A stretch of 64,000 bases of DNA from Betaproteobacteria bacterium (GCA_016192825.1 JACPTK010000091.1:1-64000); one strand, 5' to 3'; numbered from the stretch's first letter, positions 9,703 through 19,411 are shown. A program made the numbers and translations. The notes: generated by a model from the sequence alone, not told the origin.

Positions 9703-12468
9703 TTGCAGGATATGAAGACGCTGCTGCTGGTTGACGGTTCGTCCTATCTCTACCGCGCGTTCCATGCGCTTCTGCGTGCCAACCTGCGCAGTAAAAAAGG
9801 CGAGCCGACCGGCGCGATCTACGGCGTGCTCAACATGCTGCGCCGGCTGCGCAAGGAAATCCCCGCCGATTATATCGCCTGCGTATTCGACGCAAAAGGC
9901 AAGACCTTCCGCGACGAGATCTATCCCGAGTACAAGGCCCATCGCCCGCCCATGCCTGACGATCTGGCCGTTCAGATCGCACCGCTCAAGGAGGCGATCG
10001 TGGCGCTCGGCTGGCCCCTGCTCGAGGTGAGCGGCGTGGAGGCCGACGACGTGATCGGCACGCTGGCAAAGCATGCTGAGAGCCAGGGGCTGCGCGTGAT
10101 CATCGCCAGCGGCGACAAGGATCTTACGCAACTGGTCAATCCTGTCATTATCATCGAGAACGCCGACCCCAAGACCGGCCAACGTGAGATTCTTGATGAC
10201 GCTGGCGTTGCGAACAAGTTTGGCGTGAAGCCCGAACGAATGGTCGACTACCTTACGCTCGTCGGAGACAGCGTGGACAACGTGCCGGGCGTTGAGAAGG
10301 TCGGTCCCAAGACGGCCGTAAAGTGGCTTTCCCAGTACGGGACGCTCGAGAATATCGTTCGGCACGCACCAGAAATCGAGGGAGTGGTCGGGGAAAACCT
10401 GCGTAAAGCGCTCGAGTGGCTGCCGCGCGCGCGCGAACTGCTCACCATCAAGAGCGACGTCGAATTGCCGGTGAACGTCAATGAGCTCACCGCGCGGCCG
10501 CGCGACGCGGCGAAGCTCGCCGAGCTGTTCGACCGCTTCGATTTCAAGTCCTGGAGGCGCGAGCTGGAGGAGCACGCGTCAACCGGCACGGAGCAGGCAA
10601 GACAGCCTGCCGTTGCCGACAGCATGGCCACCGATCGAGCGCGTGCTCCTAATGAATCGCTGAATCGCCACTATGAGACCGTGCTGACGGAGAAACAGTT
10701 GGATGCCTGGTTAAACAGGATCGGCAGCGCCGATCTTGTTTCGTTCGACACCGAAACCACCAGCCTGGACCCGTTCAAGGCGGAGCTGGTCGGCCTGTCG
10801 GTCTCGGCGGAGGCGGGTGCGGCGGCGTACGTGCCGGTCGGGCATCGCTATACCGGCGCGCCGCGGCAACTCGAGCGCGACGCCGTTCTCAAGCGCCTGA
10901 AGCGCTGGCTCGAGGACTCCGGGCGCGCCAAGCTCGGCCAGAACGCGAAGTACGACATGCACGTGCTCGCCAACCACGGCATCCGGCTCGCCGGCGTCGC
11001 GCACGACACGCTGCTGGAGTCCTACGTGCTGGAGAGCCACCGACCCCACGACATGGACAGCCTCGCCGAGCGCCACCTTGGCCTGAAGACCATCACCTAC
11101 GACGAGGTTACCGGCAAGGGCGCAAGCCGGATCGGCTTCGAGCAGGTGGCGGTGGAGCGCGCCGCCGAGTACGCGGCCGAGGACGCCGACGTGACGCTGC
11201 GGTTGCACCAGGCGCTGCACCCGCGGATCGAGGCGGAGGAGAAGCTCGCGCGCGTCTACCGGGAAGTGGAAGTGCCGCTGATCGCGGTGCTCTTCAACAT
11301 GGAGCGCAATGGCGTGCTGCTGGATACCGATTTGCTCACGGCGCTTTCGCGCGAGTTCGGCGAGAAGATGGGGGAATTCGAGGCGAGAGCGCACGAGCAG
11401 GCCGGGCAGCCGTTCAACCTCAACTCGCCGAAGCAGATCCAGGAGATCCTGTTCGAGAAGCAGGGGCTGAAGCCGGTCAAGAAGACCCCTTCAGGCCAGC
11501 CCTCGACCGACGAGGAATCGCTCGAGGAGCTCGCGCTCGACCACCCGCTGCCGAAGCTGATCCTGGAGTACCGCGGGCTGTCCAAGCTCAAATCCACGTA
11601 TACCGACAAGCTGCCCGGGATGATCAACCCCGGAACGGGGCGCGTGCACACCAACTACGGGCAGGCGGTGGCGGTGACGGGCAGGCTCTCGAGCAACGAT
11701 CCCAACCTGCAGAACATCCCGATCCGCACGGCCGAGGGGCGGCGCATCCGGGAGGCGTTCATCGCGCCGGAAGGAAGCCACATCGTCTCGGCCGACTATT
11801 CCCAGATCGAGCTGCGGATCATGGCGCACATCTCGCAGGACGCGAGCCTGCTGACAGCGTTTGCCGCGGGCGAGGACATCCACCGCGCCACCGCCGCCGA
11901 GATCTTCGGCGTGCCACCGGGCGAGCTGGACGCGGAGCAGCGCCGCTACGCCAAGGTGATCAACTTCGGGCTCATCTACGGCATGTCGGCATTCGGGCTG
12001 GCGCGGCAGCTGGGGCTGGAGCGCGCCGCCGCGCAGCAGTACATGGACCGCTATTTCGCGCGCTATCCCGGTGTCGCGGAGTACATGAAACGCACGCGCG
12101 AGGCGGCGCGCGAGACGGGTTACGTCGAGACGGTGTTCGGGCGGCGGCTCTGGCTGCCCGAGATCCGGGGCGGCAACGGGCCGCGGCGCCAGGCGGCGGA
12201 GCGCGCCGCGATCAACGCGCCGATGCAGGGCACGGCGGCCGACTTGATCAAGATGGCGATGATCGCGGTGGACCGCTGGCTGGCGGAACGGCGGCTGAAA
12301 TCGCGGCTCATCATGCAGGTGCACGACGAGCTGGTGCTGGAAGTGCCGGACGAGGAGCTCGGCGAGATCAAGCGCGAGCTGCCCAGGCTCATGAGCGGCG
12401 TGGCGAAGCTATCGGTGCCGCTGGTGGTGGACGTCGGCGCCGGGCCCAATTGGGACAAGGCGCACTGA
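9703..12468 (+). CDS. polA: DNA polymerase I
   Basis: 5' nuclease LLLVDGSSYLYRAFHA; DPNLQNIPIRTAEGRRIREAF; VSADYSQIELRIMAH; IMQVHDELVLEV. Confidence 0.95.
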   Translation: MQDMKTLLLVDGSSYLYRAFHALLRANLRSKKGEPTGAIYGVLNMLRRLRKEIPADYIACVFDAKGKTFRDEIYPEYKAHRPPMPDDLAVQIAPLKEAIVALGWPLLEVSGVEADDVIGTLAKHAESQGLRVIIASGDKDLTQLVNPVIIIENADPKTGQREILDDAGVANKFGVKPERMVDYLTLVGDSVDNVPGVEKVGPKTAVKWLSQYGTLENIVRHAPEIEGVVGENLRKALEWLPRARELLTIKSDVELPVNVNELTARPRDAAKLAELFDRFDFKSWRRELEEHASTGTEQARQPAVADSMATDRARAPNESLNRHYETVLTEKQLDAWLNRIGSADLVSFDTETTSLDPFKAELVGLSVSAEAGAAAYVPVGHRYTGAPRQLERDAVLKRLKRWLEDSGRAKLGQNAKYDMHVLANHGIRLAGVAHDTLLESYVLESHRPHDMDSLAERHLGLKTITYDEVTGKGASRIGFEQVAVERAAEYAAEDADVTLRLHQALHPRIEAEEKLARVYREVEVPLIAVLFNMERNGVLLDTDLLTALSREFGEKMGEFEARAHEQAGQPFNLNSPKQIQEILFEKQGLKPVKKTPSGQPSTDEESLEELALDHPLPKLILEYRGLSKLKSTYTDKLPGMINPGTGRVHTNYGQAVAVTGRLSSNDPNLQNIPIRTAEGRRIREAFIAPEGSHIVSADYSQIELRIMAHISQDASLLTAFAAGEDIHRATAAEIFGVPPGELDAEQRRYAKVINFGLIYGMSAFGLARQLGLERAAAQQYMDRYFARYPGVAEYMKRTREAARETGYVETVFGRRLWLPEIRGGNGPRRQAAERAAINAPMQGTAADLIKMAMIAVDRWLAERRLKSRLIMQVHDELVLEVPDEELGEIKRELPRLMSGVAKLSVPLVVDVGAGPNWDKAH

Positions 12469-12474
12469 AGGCCG

Positions 12475-12502
12475 TGATTCGTGAGTCGTGATTCGTGAAT
12501 CG
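12475..12502. repeat. 7-bp-period array just after polA
   Basis: gtgattcgtgagtcgtgattcgtgaatc. Confidence 0.8.
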
Positions 12503-12608
12503 AAAAACGCTCGATTTTCTCTGCGTCCTGCGGTAGCAAAGTAGGCGCGACCATCGGCTACGCGGGTAGAATTCAGATACGTTTGTTGCTTCCGCTCAAC
12601 GGCTTCCG

Positions 12609-15600
12609 ATGAAGATCCTCGAATACGTCGGCCTCGACACCTCCCGCGTCAACGCCAGCTATCGCAAGGTGGCTGACGCCATCGCCCGCCACGACTTCCG
12701 CGCCGCACAGGTCAAGAAACTCGCCAACCTCAGTCACGGCAAGTTCTACCGGGCAAAGCTCGGTGGCGCCGACCGGCTGCTGTTTTCCCTGGTCCGCCAC
12801 GGGGACGAAGTCTGCGCTCTGATGCTGGAAGTGATCGCCAATCACGATTACGACAAGTCCCGCTTCCTGCGCGGCGCGGCGATCGATGAAACCAGGATTT
12901 CCGACGTCGAAGCGGCCGACGCCGTCAAGGAGGCGCAGCCGGTGCGCTACCTGCACCCGGAGCGCACCGCGATTCACCTGCTCGACAAGCCGCTTTCCTT
13001 CGATGACACGCAGGAAGCTGTCTACCGCCAGCCACCGCCCCTGATCGTGGTGGGCAGCGCCGGCAGCGGCAAGACGGCGCTGACGCTGGAAAAGCTCAAG
13101 CACGTGGAAGGCGAAGTGCTCTACGTTACCCACTCCGCCTACCTCGCCCAGAGCGCACGGAATATCTACTATGCCAACGGCTTTGAACACGGCGGGCAGG
13201 AGGCAGTATTCCTGTCCTACCGCGAGTTCGTCGAATCCATCCGCGTACCGACGGGGCGGGAAGCAAGTTGGCGTGACTTTGCCGGCTGGTTTGCGCGGAT
13301 GCGGCAGGCTTTCAAGGAGTTCGACGGTCACCAGGTCTTCGAGGAAATCCGCGGCGTGATTGCTGCTGGTGCCGGCGGTGTTCTGTCGCGAGATGACTAT
13401 CGGACGCTCGGCGTGCGCCAGTCCATCTTTCCCGAAAGCGAGCGCGACCAGCTCTACGACCTCTTCGGGAAATATCGAGACTGGCTTCTTGAGACCAGGC
13501 TCTACGATCTGAACCTAGTCGCCCGGGAGTGGCAGGCGCTGGCAGCGCCACGTTACGACTTTGTCGTCATCGACGAAGTCCAGGACATTACGACCGTTCA
13601 GCTTGCGCTGGTGCTGAAGACCCTCAAGCATCCAGGCCGCTTCCTGCTCTGCGGCGATTCCAACCAGATCGTTCACCCCAACTTTTTTTCATGGGGACAG
13701 GTAAAGAGCTTGTTCTGGCGCGATCCGGCATTGGCCGAACGGCAGGAACTGCGGGTGCTCACCGCCAATTATCGCAATGGGCTGGAAGCAACGCGCGTCG
13801 CCAACCAACTGCTGAAAATCAAGCAGCGGCGCTTCGGTTCCATCGACCGGGAGAGTAACTTTCTCGTGCAGGCGGTCGGGGGTGAGAACGGGCAGGTGGC
13901 GCTCATGCCGGACAAGGACGCCGCGAAGCGCGAACTCGACCAGAAAATTCGCCAGTCCACCCAGTTCGCCGTCCTGGTAATGCGCGACGAGGACAAGGCC
14001 GAGGCGAAAAAGCACTTCGCCACGCCTCTGCTGTTCTCCATCCATGAGGCCAAGGGGCTGGAATACGAGAACATCGTCCTCTACCGCCTTGTCTCGGATC
14101 ACCGGGCTGAGTTCGCCGACATTGTCGAAGGCGTCGCCAAGGCTGATCTCGTTGTCGACACGCTGGATTACCGGCGAGCGAGGGACAAGAGCGACAAGTC
14201 GCTGGAGGTCTACAAGTTCTTCGTCAATGCTCTCTACGTCGCGCTGACGCGCGCCATCAGGAACCTGTACGTGATCGAATCGGACACCGGACATCCGCTC
14301 TTTGGCCTGCTCGACATGGCCATCGGCGAAGTCAAAGTGGAGGCGAAACAGTCGACGCTGGAAGACTGGCAGAGGGAAGCGCGCAAGCTCGAACTCCAAG
14401 GGAAACAGGAGCAGGCGGAAGCAATCCGGCGCACCATCCTCAAGCAGACGCCCGTGCCCTGGCCGGTGTTCGGCGAGGCGAAGGTCAATGAACTCCTGCT
14501 CAAAGTGTTTCGCGAACAGGCGCCAGGCAGCAAGATGAAGCAGCAGCTCTATGATTACGCCACCTGCTTTGACGAGCCGGTGCTGGCGAAGTGGCTCACT
14601 GAGGAGGCGAAGTTCGACGCGGCGAGAAACTTCCAGCAGCTACGCGCGACGCTGGCGCGCAAGACCTATGTCCCCTATTTTGCTCATCACTTCAAGGACA
14701 TTTTGCGGCAGTGCGACCAACATGGCATCGAGCACCGTCTTCCCATGAACCAGACGCCGCTGATGGCGGCAGCGGCAGCAGGCAATGTGCCGTTGGTGGA
14801 GGCGCTGCTGGAGCGCGGTGCGGATCGGGAAGCTGTCGACCATTACGGCGGCAATGCCTTGCATTGGGCCCTGCGCGAAGCCTTTCGCGACCCGCAGTTC
14901 GCCCGCGGTCCTTTTGCCGCACTCTACGAATTGCTCGCCCCGGCGAGCATCGACGTCAATACCGGCGACCGGCTGGTACGCATAGACCGCCACCTGTCCG
15001 AATACTTTCTGTTCCAGACACTGTGGACGCTGTTCAAGTCGCGCTTCACCCACAGGCAGCGCCGGTCCTACGGCGCTTTCGAGACGCGGGCAATTCTGGA
15101 AGCCTGGCGGCACCTTCCCGCCAACGTGGTGCGCCCCGAGCGCAACAAGCGCCAGCATCTTTCCAGCGTGCTCTCGCGCAACGAGGTCGAGCGCGACTAC
15201 GCCTACAATCGGGCGCTCTTCATGCGCGTCGCCCAAGGCTGGTATCAGTTCAATCCGAAACTCTCGGTGCGTCGCCGGCAGGGCGATGAGGAACTGTGGG
15301 CGCCGATCTATGCGGCGCTCAATTTGCCGCTGATCAACGAGTTTTCCATGGACGACGGATGGGAAAGCGTCCGGGACCGCATCGCCGGGTACCTCGCCAT
15401 GGCGGGACTGCCCGGGCGCACGATTCCGATCGCCGCCGAACGCGCCGTCGCGTGGCAGGAAGCGTTGGACCGCGAACGGGAGAAGCGTGAGCACGAAGAG
15501 CGCGCCGCCCTCGAACGCTGGCGGAACGAACGGGCCGCAACGCCGCAACATCAGCCGGCGGCCGAACCGAAATGGGGCACGAAAGAAGCCAAACGCATGG

Positions 15601-15647
15601 AAATCGAGCGGATACGCCGGAAAATCGAGGAGCGCAACGAGCGCTGA
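12609..15647 (+). CDS. Superfamily 1 (UvrD-like) helicase with C-terminal ankyrin repeats; possible RelE/ParE-like N-terminal domain
   Basis: Walker A VVGSAGSGKTAL; Walker B VVIDEVQDITTVQ; LCGDSNQIVHPN; HEAKGLEYENIVL; YVALTRAIRNLYV; ankyrin QTPLMAAAAAGNVPLVEALLERGADREAVDHYGGNALHWAL. Confidence 0.85.
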   Translation: MKILEYVGLDTSRVNASYRKVADAIARHDFRAAQVKKLANLSHGKFYRAKLGGADRLLFSLVRHGDEVCALMLEVIANHDYDKSRFLRGAAIDETRISDVEAADAVKEAQPVRYLHPERTAIHLLDKPLSFDDTQEAVYRQPPPLIVVGSAGSGKTALTLEKLKHVEGEVLYVTHSAYLAQSARNIYYANGFEHGGQEAVFLSYREFVESIRVPTGREASWRDFAGWFARMRQAFKEFDGHQVFEEIRGVIAAGAGGVLSRDDYRTLGVRQSIFPESERDQLYDLFGKYRDWLLETRLYDLNLVAREWQALAAPRYDFVVIDEVQDITTVQLALVLKTLKHPGRFLLCGDSNQIVHPNFFSWGQVKSLFWRDPALAERQELRVLTANYRNGLEATRVANQLLKIKQRRFGSIDRESNFLVQAVGGENGQVALMPDKDAAKRELDQKIRQSTQFAVLVMRDEDKAEAKKHFATPLLFSIHEAKGLEYENIVLYRLVSDHRAEFADIVEGVAKADLVVDTLDYRRARDKSDKSLEVYKFFVNALYVALTRAIRNLYVIESDTGHPLFGLLDMAIGEVKVEAKQSTLEDWQREARKLELQGKQEQAEAIRRTILKQTPVPWPVFGEAKVNELLLKVFREQAPGSKMKQQLYDYATCFDEPVLAKWLTEEAKFDAARNFQQLRATLARKTYVPYFAHHFKDILRQCDQHGIEHRLPMNQTPLMAAAAAGNVPLVEALLERGADREAVDHYGGNALHWALREAFRDPQFARGPFAALYELLAPASIDVNTGDRLVRIDRHLSEYFLFQTLWTLFKSRFTHRQRRSYGAFETRAILEAWRHLPANVVRPERNKRQHLSSVLSRNEVERDYAYNRALFMRVAQGWYQFNPKLSVRRRQGDEELWAPIYAALNLPLINEFSMDDGWESVRDRIAGYLAMAGLPGRTIPIAAERAVAWQEALDREREKREHEERAALERWRNERAATPQHQPAAEPKWGTKEAKRMEIERIRRKIEERNER

Positions 15648-16109
15648 TTATTTCCACATTCGACCATCGAAACCAAACGGTATGGGCGAACCGATGCTTA
15701 GCTTGGCGAAAGCCGAATGTCGAGGGTTTACCAGGAAGTTTCGCTCCCCCGGGATAATTATCGAAGGGACCGATAATAACAACGTGGCGCCGTTCCTGGC
15801 CCATGCGGTACCGATTTGCTTCGTTTCTGGCGGAGGAGGTTCAGCTCTCCAATTCGGGGGTGATTGATTCTCCGGTAAGATATCGAGGGCGATTCCCTCG
15901 GGAGGGTCCACTGGAATTGCGGAAAAAGCTATTCGAGAGTCGTTTGGACCGAGGTGCACGAAGGTTTCCAGGGCCGCGAGAGATAACGTCTCGCTAAGAT
16001 AAACGATGGAAGTCCCCCGCTCGTTCCAGCGACCGCCATAAAGACGCGCTCCTTCTCCATTCAACGCATCTCGAGCGTGCTTCGCTTTGACAACCCGCCA
16101 CAGGCGCAT
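15648..16109 (-). CDS. RES-domain toxin
   Basis: LWRVVKAKHARDALNGEGARLYGGRWNERGTSIVYLSETLSLAALETFVHL; partner of the upstream antitoxin. Confidence 0.88.
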   Translation of the reverse strand: MRLWRVVKAKHARDALNGEGARLYGGRWNERGTSIVYLSETLSLAALETFVHLGPNDSRIAFSAIPVDPPEGIALDILPENQSPPNWRAEPPPPETKQIGTAWARNGATLLLSVPSIIIPGERNFLVNPRHSAFAKLSIGSPIPFGFDGRMWK

Positions 16110-16132
16110 ACGTCTTCTTGCGCTTCTTTGAT

Positions 16133-16846
16133 CTAGCTATAAACGCCATGCTCAATACGACCCAGAAGATCCTCAACTTCTCGAGCGCCAACCTCGGTGT
16201 GTATCAGCTCAAGCGGCTTTCGATTACCCAGACCCAGCTGTGGTTGTCTAAACCATTCGTGTGCCCTTCCCCGGTCTTCAAAAACTTGCTCCGCAATCGA
16301 CATTAATCGAGCAAGGCGGTAAAGCCGGTCTCCTTGACTAAGGCTCAACCTCGCCGGCTGCGCTTTCCTCTTTTGCCTTTTCCGTGAACGCAGGCGCGTC
16401 AGGGTTTTCGTGCTAAGCCCCAGACTGAGTGACATTTCACGGTCGGTTAACGCTGAGCGCTTTTTTATACGTTCGAGCACATCCACCGGCAACCCCTTGC
16501 CGATCAAATCGGATAGGTCAAGCACTGTTTTCACGGTTCCGAGGGTGGAATGTCCTCCCATCACGTCTATGGCACTTTCCGTGGCCCCTATCTTGACCGG
16601 GATTCCGACGGATTTGACTTTGACGGCTTGCTCCGAGCGCTTCCCGGCAGGGATTCCGTAGCCGATCTTGACGCCGAGCGGACGCACCTTGCCGCCCTCC
16701 TGGATCTTGCCTTTGCCCACCGTGATGACTTCGCCCTGGCCGGGTTTCTCGGCGGCGGTGTCGGGCATGGCGATCCCGGATGCGGTCTTGCGTTCTTGTT
16801 CCAACCGCTTGACGATTATGCGGTCGCGCAAAGGTCGAATTTTCAT
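16133..16846 (-). CDS. Xre/MbcA/ParS-type antitoxin with N-terminal GroES-like domain (single ORF)
   Basis: aa 1-77 [57 protein letters not shown] match GroES; remainder ...[15 protein letters not shown]...[60 protein letters not shown] is a RES-partner antitoxin. Confidence 0.88.
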   Translation of the reverse strand: MKIRPLRDRIIVKRLEQERKTASGIAMPDTAAEKPGQGEVITVGKGKIQEGGKVRPLGVKIGYGIPAGKRSEQAVKVKSVGIPVKIGATESAIDVMGGHSTLGTVKTVLDLSDLIGKGLPVDVLERIKKRSALTDREMSLSLGLSTKTLTRLRSRKRQKRKAQPARLSLSQGDRLYRLARLMSIAEQVFEDRGRAHEWFRQPQLGLGNRKPLELIHTEVGAREVEDLLGRIEHGVYS

Positions 16847-16912
16847 ATAGACGTTCCTTTATCAAATCAAGTGCCTCACTCAGGGTGCTGTCAAGGCCAA
16901 AGCGCGCGATGG

Positions 16913-16953
16913 CTCATATTGTCTCATGACAATAGGACATTTGTCCAACCCGT
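16913..16953. promoter_or_regulatory. Candidate operator pair upstream of the GroES-antitoxin gene
   Basis: TATTGTCtcatGACAATA and GGACATTTGTCC inverted repeats; TTGACA downstream toward the gene on the minus strand. Confidence 0.4.
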
Positions 16954-17026
16954 GGGAGAATCACAAATTGCCTGACCGAGATACAGATTCAGTTGGCCGC
17001 GACACGAGGATCTGTCAAAACAGAAC

Positions 17027-17127
17027 CGCGAGCTGCCGAAGCTCATGAGCGGCGTGGCTGAGCCTTCAGTGCCGCTGGTGGTGGACGTCGGTGCCGGGCC
17101 GAACCGGGACCAGGCACACTAACGGCC
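17027..17127 (+). pseudogene. Diverged duplicate of the polA 3' end
   Basis: Encodes RELPKLMSGVAEPSVPLVVDVGAGPNRDQAH* versus polA C-term RELPRLMSGVAKLSVPLVVDVGAGPNWDKAH*. Confidence 0.92.
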
Positions 17128-17270
17128 CGGGCACGGATGAGCTGAAGCCTGCGCTCCTCGACGGCATGCATCATCATGCGCGCGATGACGCGGCTCTTAT
17201 TCTCGCCCGCGAATTCGCGGTCGAATTCCCGCTTCACCTCGTCCGGCACCCTAAATCTCATTTTCACCAT
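17043..17270 (-). pseudogene. Truncated antitoxin-like ORF running into the antisense of the polA remnant
   Basis: MVKMRFRVPDEVKREFDREFAGENKSRVIARMMMHAVEERRLQ... then residues encoded by the reverse complement of the polA fragment. Confidence 0.55.
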
Positions 17271-17407
17271 GACGCGCTCGTTGTAGAACGTTTGATCAGC
17301 TTTCTCCGCGGGCTCGGCGATTCAATTTTTGTTTCTCGTTTCTCTGTGACCTCTATGGCCTTTGATTGGCGTGGTTCGATCCGATCTGACCGACTCAAAA
17401 AATCCTC

Positions 17408-17487
17408 AGCCCGCATGTTCCTATCCCCATTCGGTGCTCAACCCCTAAAATCCGTGGTGCGCCGGCCACTCGTGAAACATGCGGGCT
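17408..17487. repeat. Long-loop inverted repeat, AGCCCGCATGTT type
   Basis: agcccgcatgtt (17408-17419) ... aacatgcgggct (17476-17487); overlaps the nitrilase stop codon. Confidence 0.75.
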
Positions 17488-18610
17488 AGCGCTTGCGTTC
17501 TGCGGCGCGCCGCTTTCGGGGCGTCCGCTGCAAGGGGTTCATGAGCGCCGGTTTCCTGCTACGTCCCAAACTCGGGTCTTTGCTGCTTACGTAATCCATG
17601 GCCGGGGGAACGCTCGTTTGCCGGGCCGGCAGCGTATCGTTTTCCCCGACGTATTCGACCAGCGGTTGTAGCGGCGCGCGATTCAGATTCAGTGTCAGAA
17701 CGTCGGGCCGGTTGTAGTGCCCGGCCACGTCGTGGCGCAGTTTCGGGGCGATGATGGCTTCAATGTCGCATTCGGCGTAGACAATGCCTTCTTCGCCGGG
17801 CGCGACGGTGTCGCTGCACAACCGACCACCGGGCGCGAAGATTCCGGTAAAGCTCATGCACGGCCCCGACATGGCGCGGCGCTTGTCGTCCGTGTCGGCG
17901 ACTTTCGCGATGACGCTGTCGTCGATGGCCGCGGAAGCGACGACGTTGAACACCTTCCCTTCGAAGGCGTGCGTGGCTCCCCGTAGCTCGATTTCCTTGC
18001 CGAGGTCGTAACCACCGAGATCGCCGCCGGGCAAGGCCGGGTAGTTGGATACGTGCACCTGTTCCCCTTGCGCGATGAGGGCAAACCGCGCCAGAGGATT
18101 GGCATTCTCGCCGCAGATGAGCGTCCCCAGCTTGCCGAGCGCCGTGTCCAGCACGCGAAGGGTCGATCCGTCCCCGAAACCCCACACCATCTTTTCGGCA
18201 TAGGTAGGCATGAGCTTGCGGTGCTTGAGCAGGATTTTTCCCTCCGGCCCGATGACGAGATTGGTGTTATAAAGCGTGCCCAGCGTATTCACCGGCCGCT
18301 CGCTGACACCGATGACCACGTAAGCCCCCGCCCTGCGGGCCGCTTCGCAGAGGCGCGCGGTGGCAGGACTCGGCACCTCGACCGCGTTCTTGACGAGCTC
18401 GATGAAGTAGGGCGTGGTTCGAAAAGGATTTTCGAGCCGGATCCAGTACGGGTAGCCCGGCAGAAACACCTCCGGAAACGCGATCAGGTTCGCCCCGGCG
18501 CGCGCGGCTTCGGCAATGAGAGAGCATGCCTTGTCCAGGGTAGCCTCACGGTTCAGGAAGACAGGAGCTGCCTGAACTGCGGCTGCCTTGAATTTCGGAA
18601 AGGTATCACC
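17486..18610 (-). CDS. Nitrilase/cyanide hydratase-family carbon-nitrogen hydrolase
   Basis: FKAAAVQAAPVFLNREATLDKA; FPEVFLPGYPYW; KHRKLMPTYAEKMVWGFGDG; LGTLICGENANPLARF. Confidence 0.9.
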   Translation of the reverse strand, partial: GDTFPKFKAAAVQAAPVFLNREATLDKACSLIAEAARAGANLIAFPEVFLPGYPYWIRLENPFRTTPYFIELVKNAVEVPSPATARLCEAARRAGAYVVIGVSERPVNTLGTLYNTNLVIGPEGKILLKHRKLMPTYAEKMVWGFGDGSTLRVLDTALGKLGTLICGENANPLARFALIAQGEQVHVSNYPALPGGDLGGYDLGKEIELRGATHAFEGKVFNVVASAAIDDSVIAKVADTDDKRRAMSGPCMSFTGIFAPGGRLCSDTVAPGEEGIVYAECDIEAIIAPKLRHDVAGHYNRPDVLTLNLNRAPLQPLVEYVGENDTLPARQTSVPPAMDYVSSKDPSLGRSRKPALMNPLQRTPRKRRAAERKR

Positions 18611-18666
18611 CATCGCAACCTCCTTCCGGGCGCCTATGAGGAGCAAAAAGCAAGAGAGGTTGTTAT

Positions 18667-19347
18667 TTATCTAAGCGCGCCGAAGATTTTTCTCACGATG
18701 TCGCTCGAGGCGCCGAGCGGATTCCTGCGGAACGCCTTTTCCTGCTCGCCGATCATGAAGTAGAGGCCGTCGAGCGCCTTCTCGGTAACGTAGCGCTCGA
18801 TGGTGGCCTGGTCTTCCTTCACCAGGCCGAGCGCCGCGCCCTGGCCGGCGAGAGAATTGTACTGCTGCGCCAGTCCCACCCGGTCCGTCGCTTTCTTGAC
18901 GATCGGCAGAAACCGCTGCGTGAGCTGGGGGCGCGTGGTGCGCTTGAAGTACTCGGTGCCGGCCGTATCGCCGCCGGTGAGGATCTTCTTGGCGTCCTGC
19001 ACGGTCATCTTCTTCACCGAGTCCACCAGCAGCTGCTTCGCTTCCGGCGCCGCCGCTTCCGCGGCGCGGTTCATGGACAGCACCAATTCGTCCGCCTGCC
19101 GCCGCATGTCGAACGCGCGCATTGCTTTTTCGACCCGCTTGAGCGAGGGCGGGAGCGGAATCTTGACCTGGGGGTTGGCGAAGTAGCCGTTCTCCACTCC
19201 CAGCTTGGCGACGGCGACAAGCGAGCCGTCGTTGAGCGCCTGCCGCAGACCACTCACGGCGTCGGCATTGCTGATGCGGTCGAGGCCCGCCGCCGGAACG
19301 TAACTGCTGATGACAAGCAACGCGAGGAAACTCAGAATAGGGCGCAT
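18667..19347 (-). CDS. DUF4197-type protein
   Basis: GLRQALNDGSLVAVAKLGVENGYFANPQVKIPLP...ALDGLYFMIGEQEKAFRRNPLGA. Confidence 0.8.
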   Translation of the reverse strand: MRPILSFLALLVISSYVPAAGLDRISNADAVSGLRQALNDGSLVAVAKLGVENGYFANPQVKIPLPPSLKRVEKAMRAFDMRRQADELVLSMNRAAEAAAPEAKQLLVDSVKKMTVQDAKKILTGGDTAGTEYFKRTTRPQLTQRFLPIVKKATDRVGLAQQYNSLAGQGAALGLVKEDQATIERYVTEKALDGLYFMIGEQEKAFRRNPLGASSDIVRKIFGALR

Positions 19348-19411
19348 GGTCGAACCTCCGATGTCTGTTTTCTTCCTGCAGTCCGAAATGAACAGCCCCC
19401 GCAAGCTTATT

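Noticed and set aside
17486-18610. Nitrilase as part of the polA-flanked island
   Set aside because: It lies outside the polA remnant boundary; no evidence ties it to the helicase/TA module.
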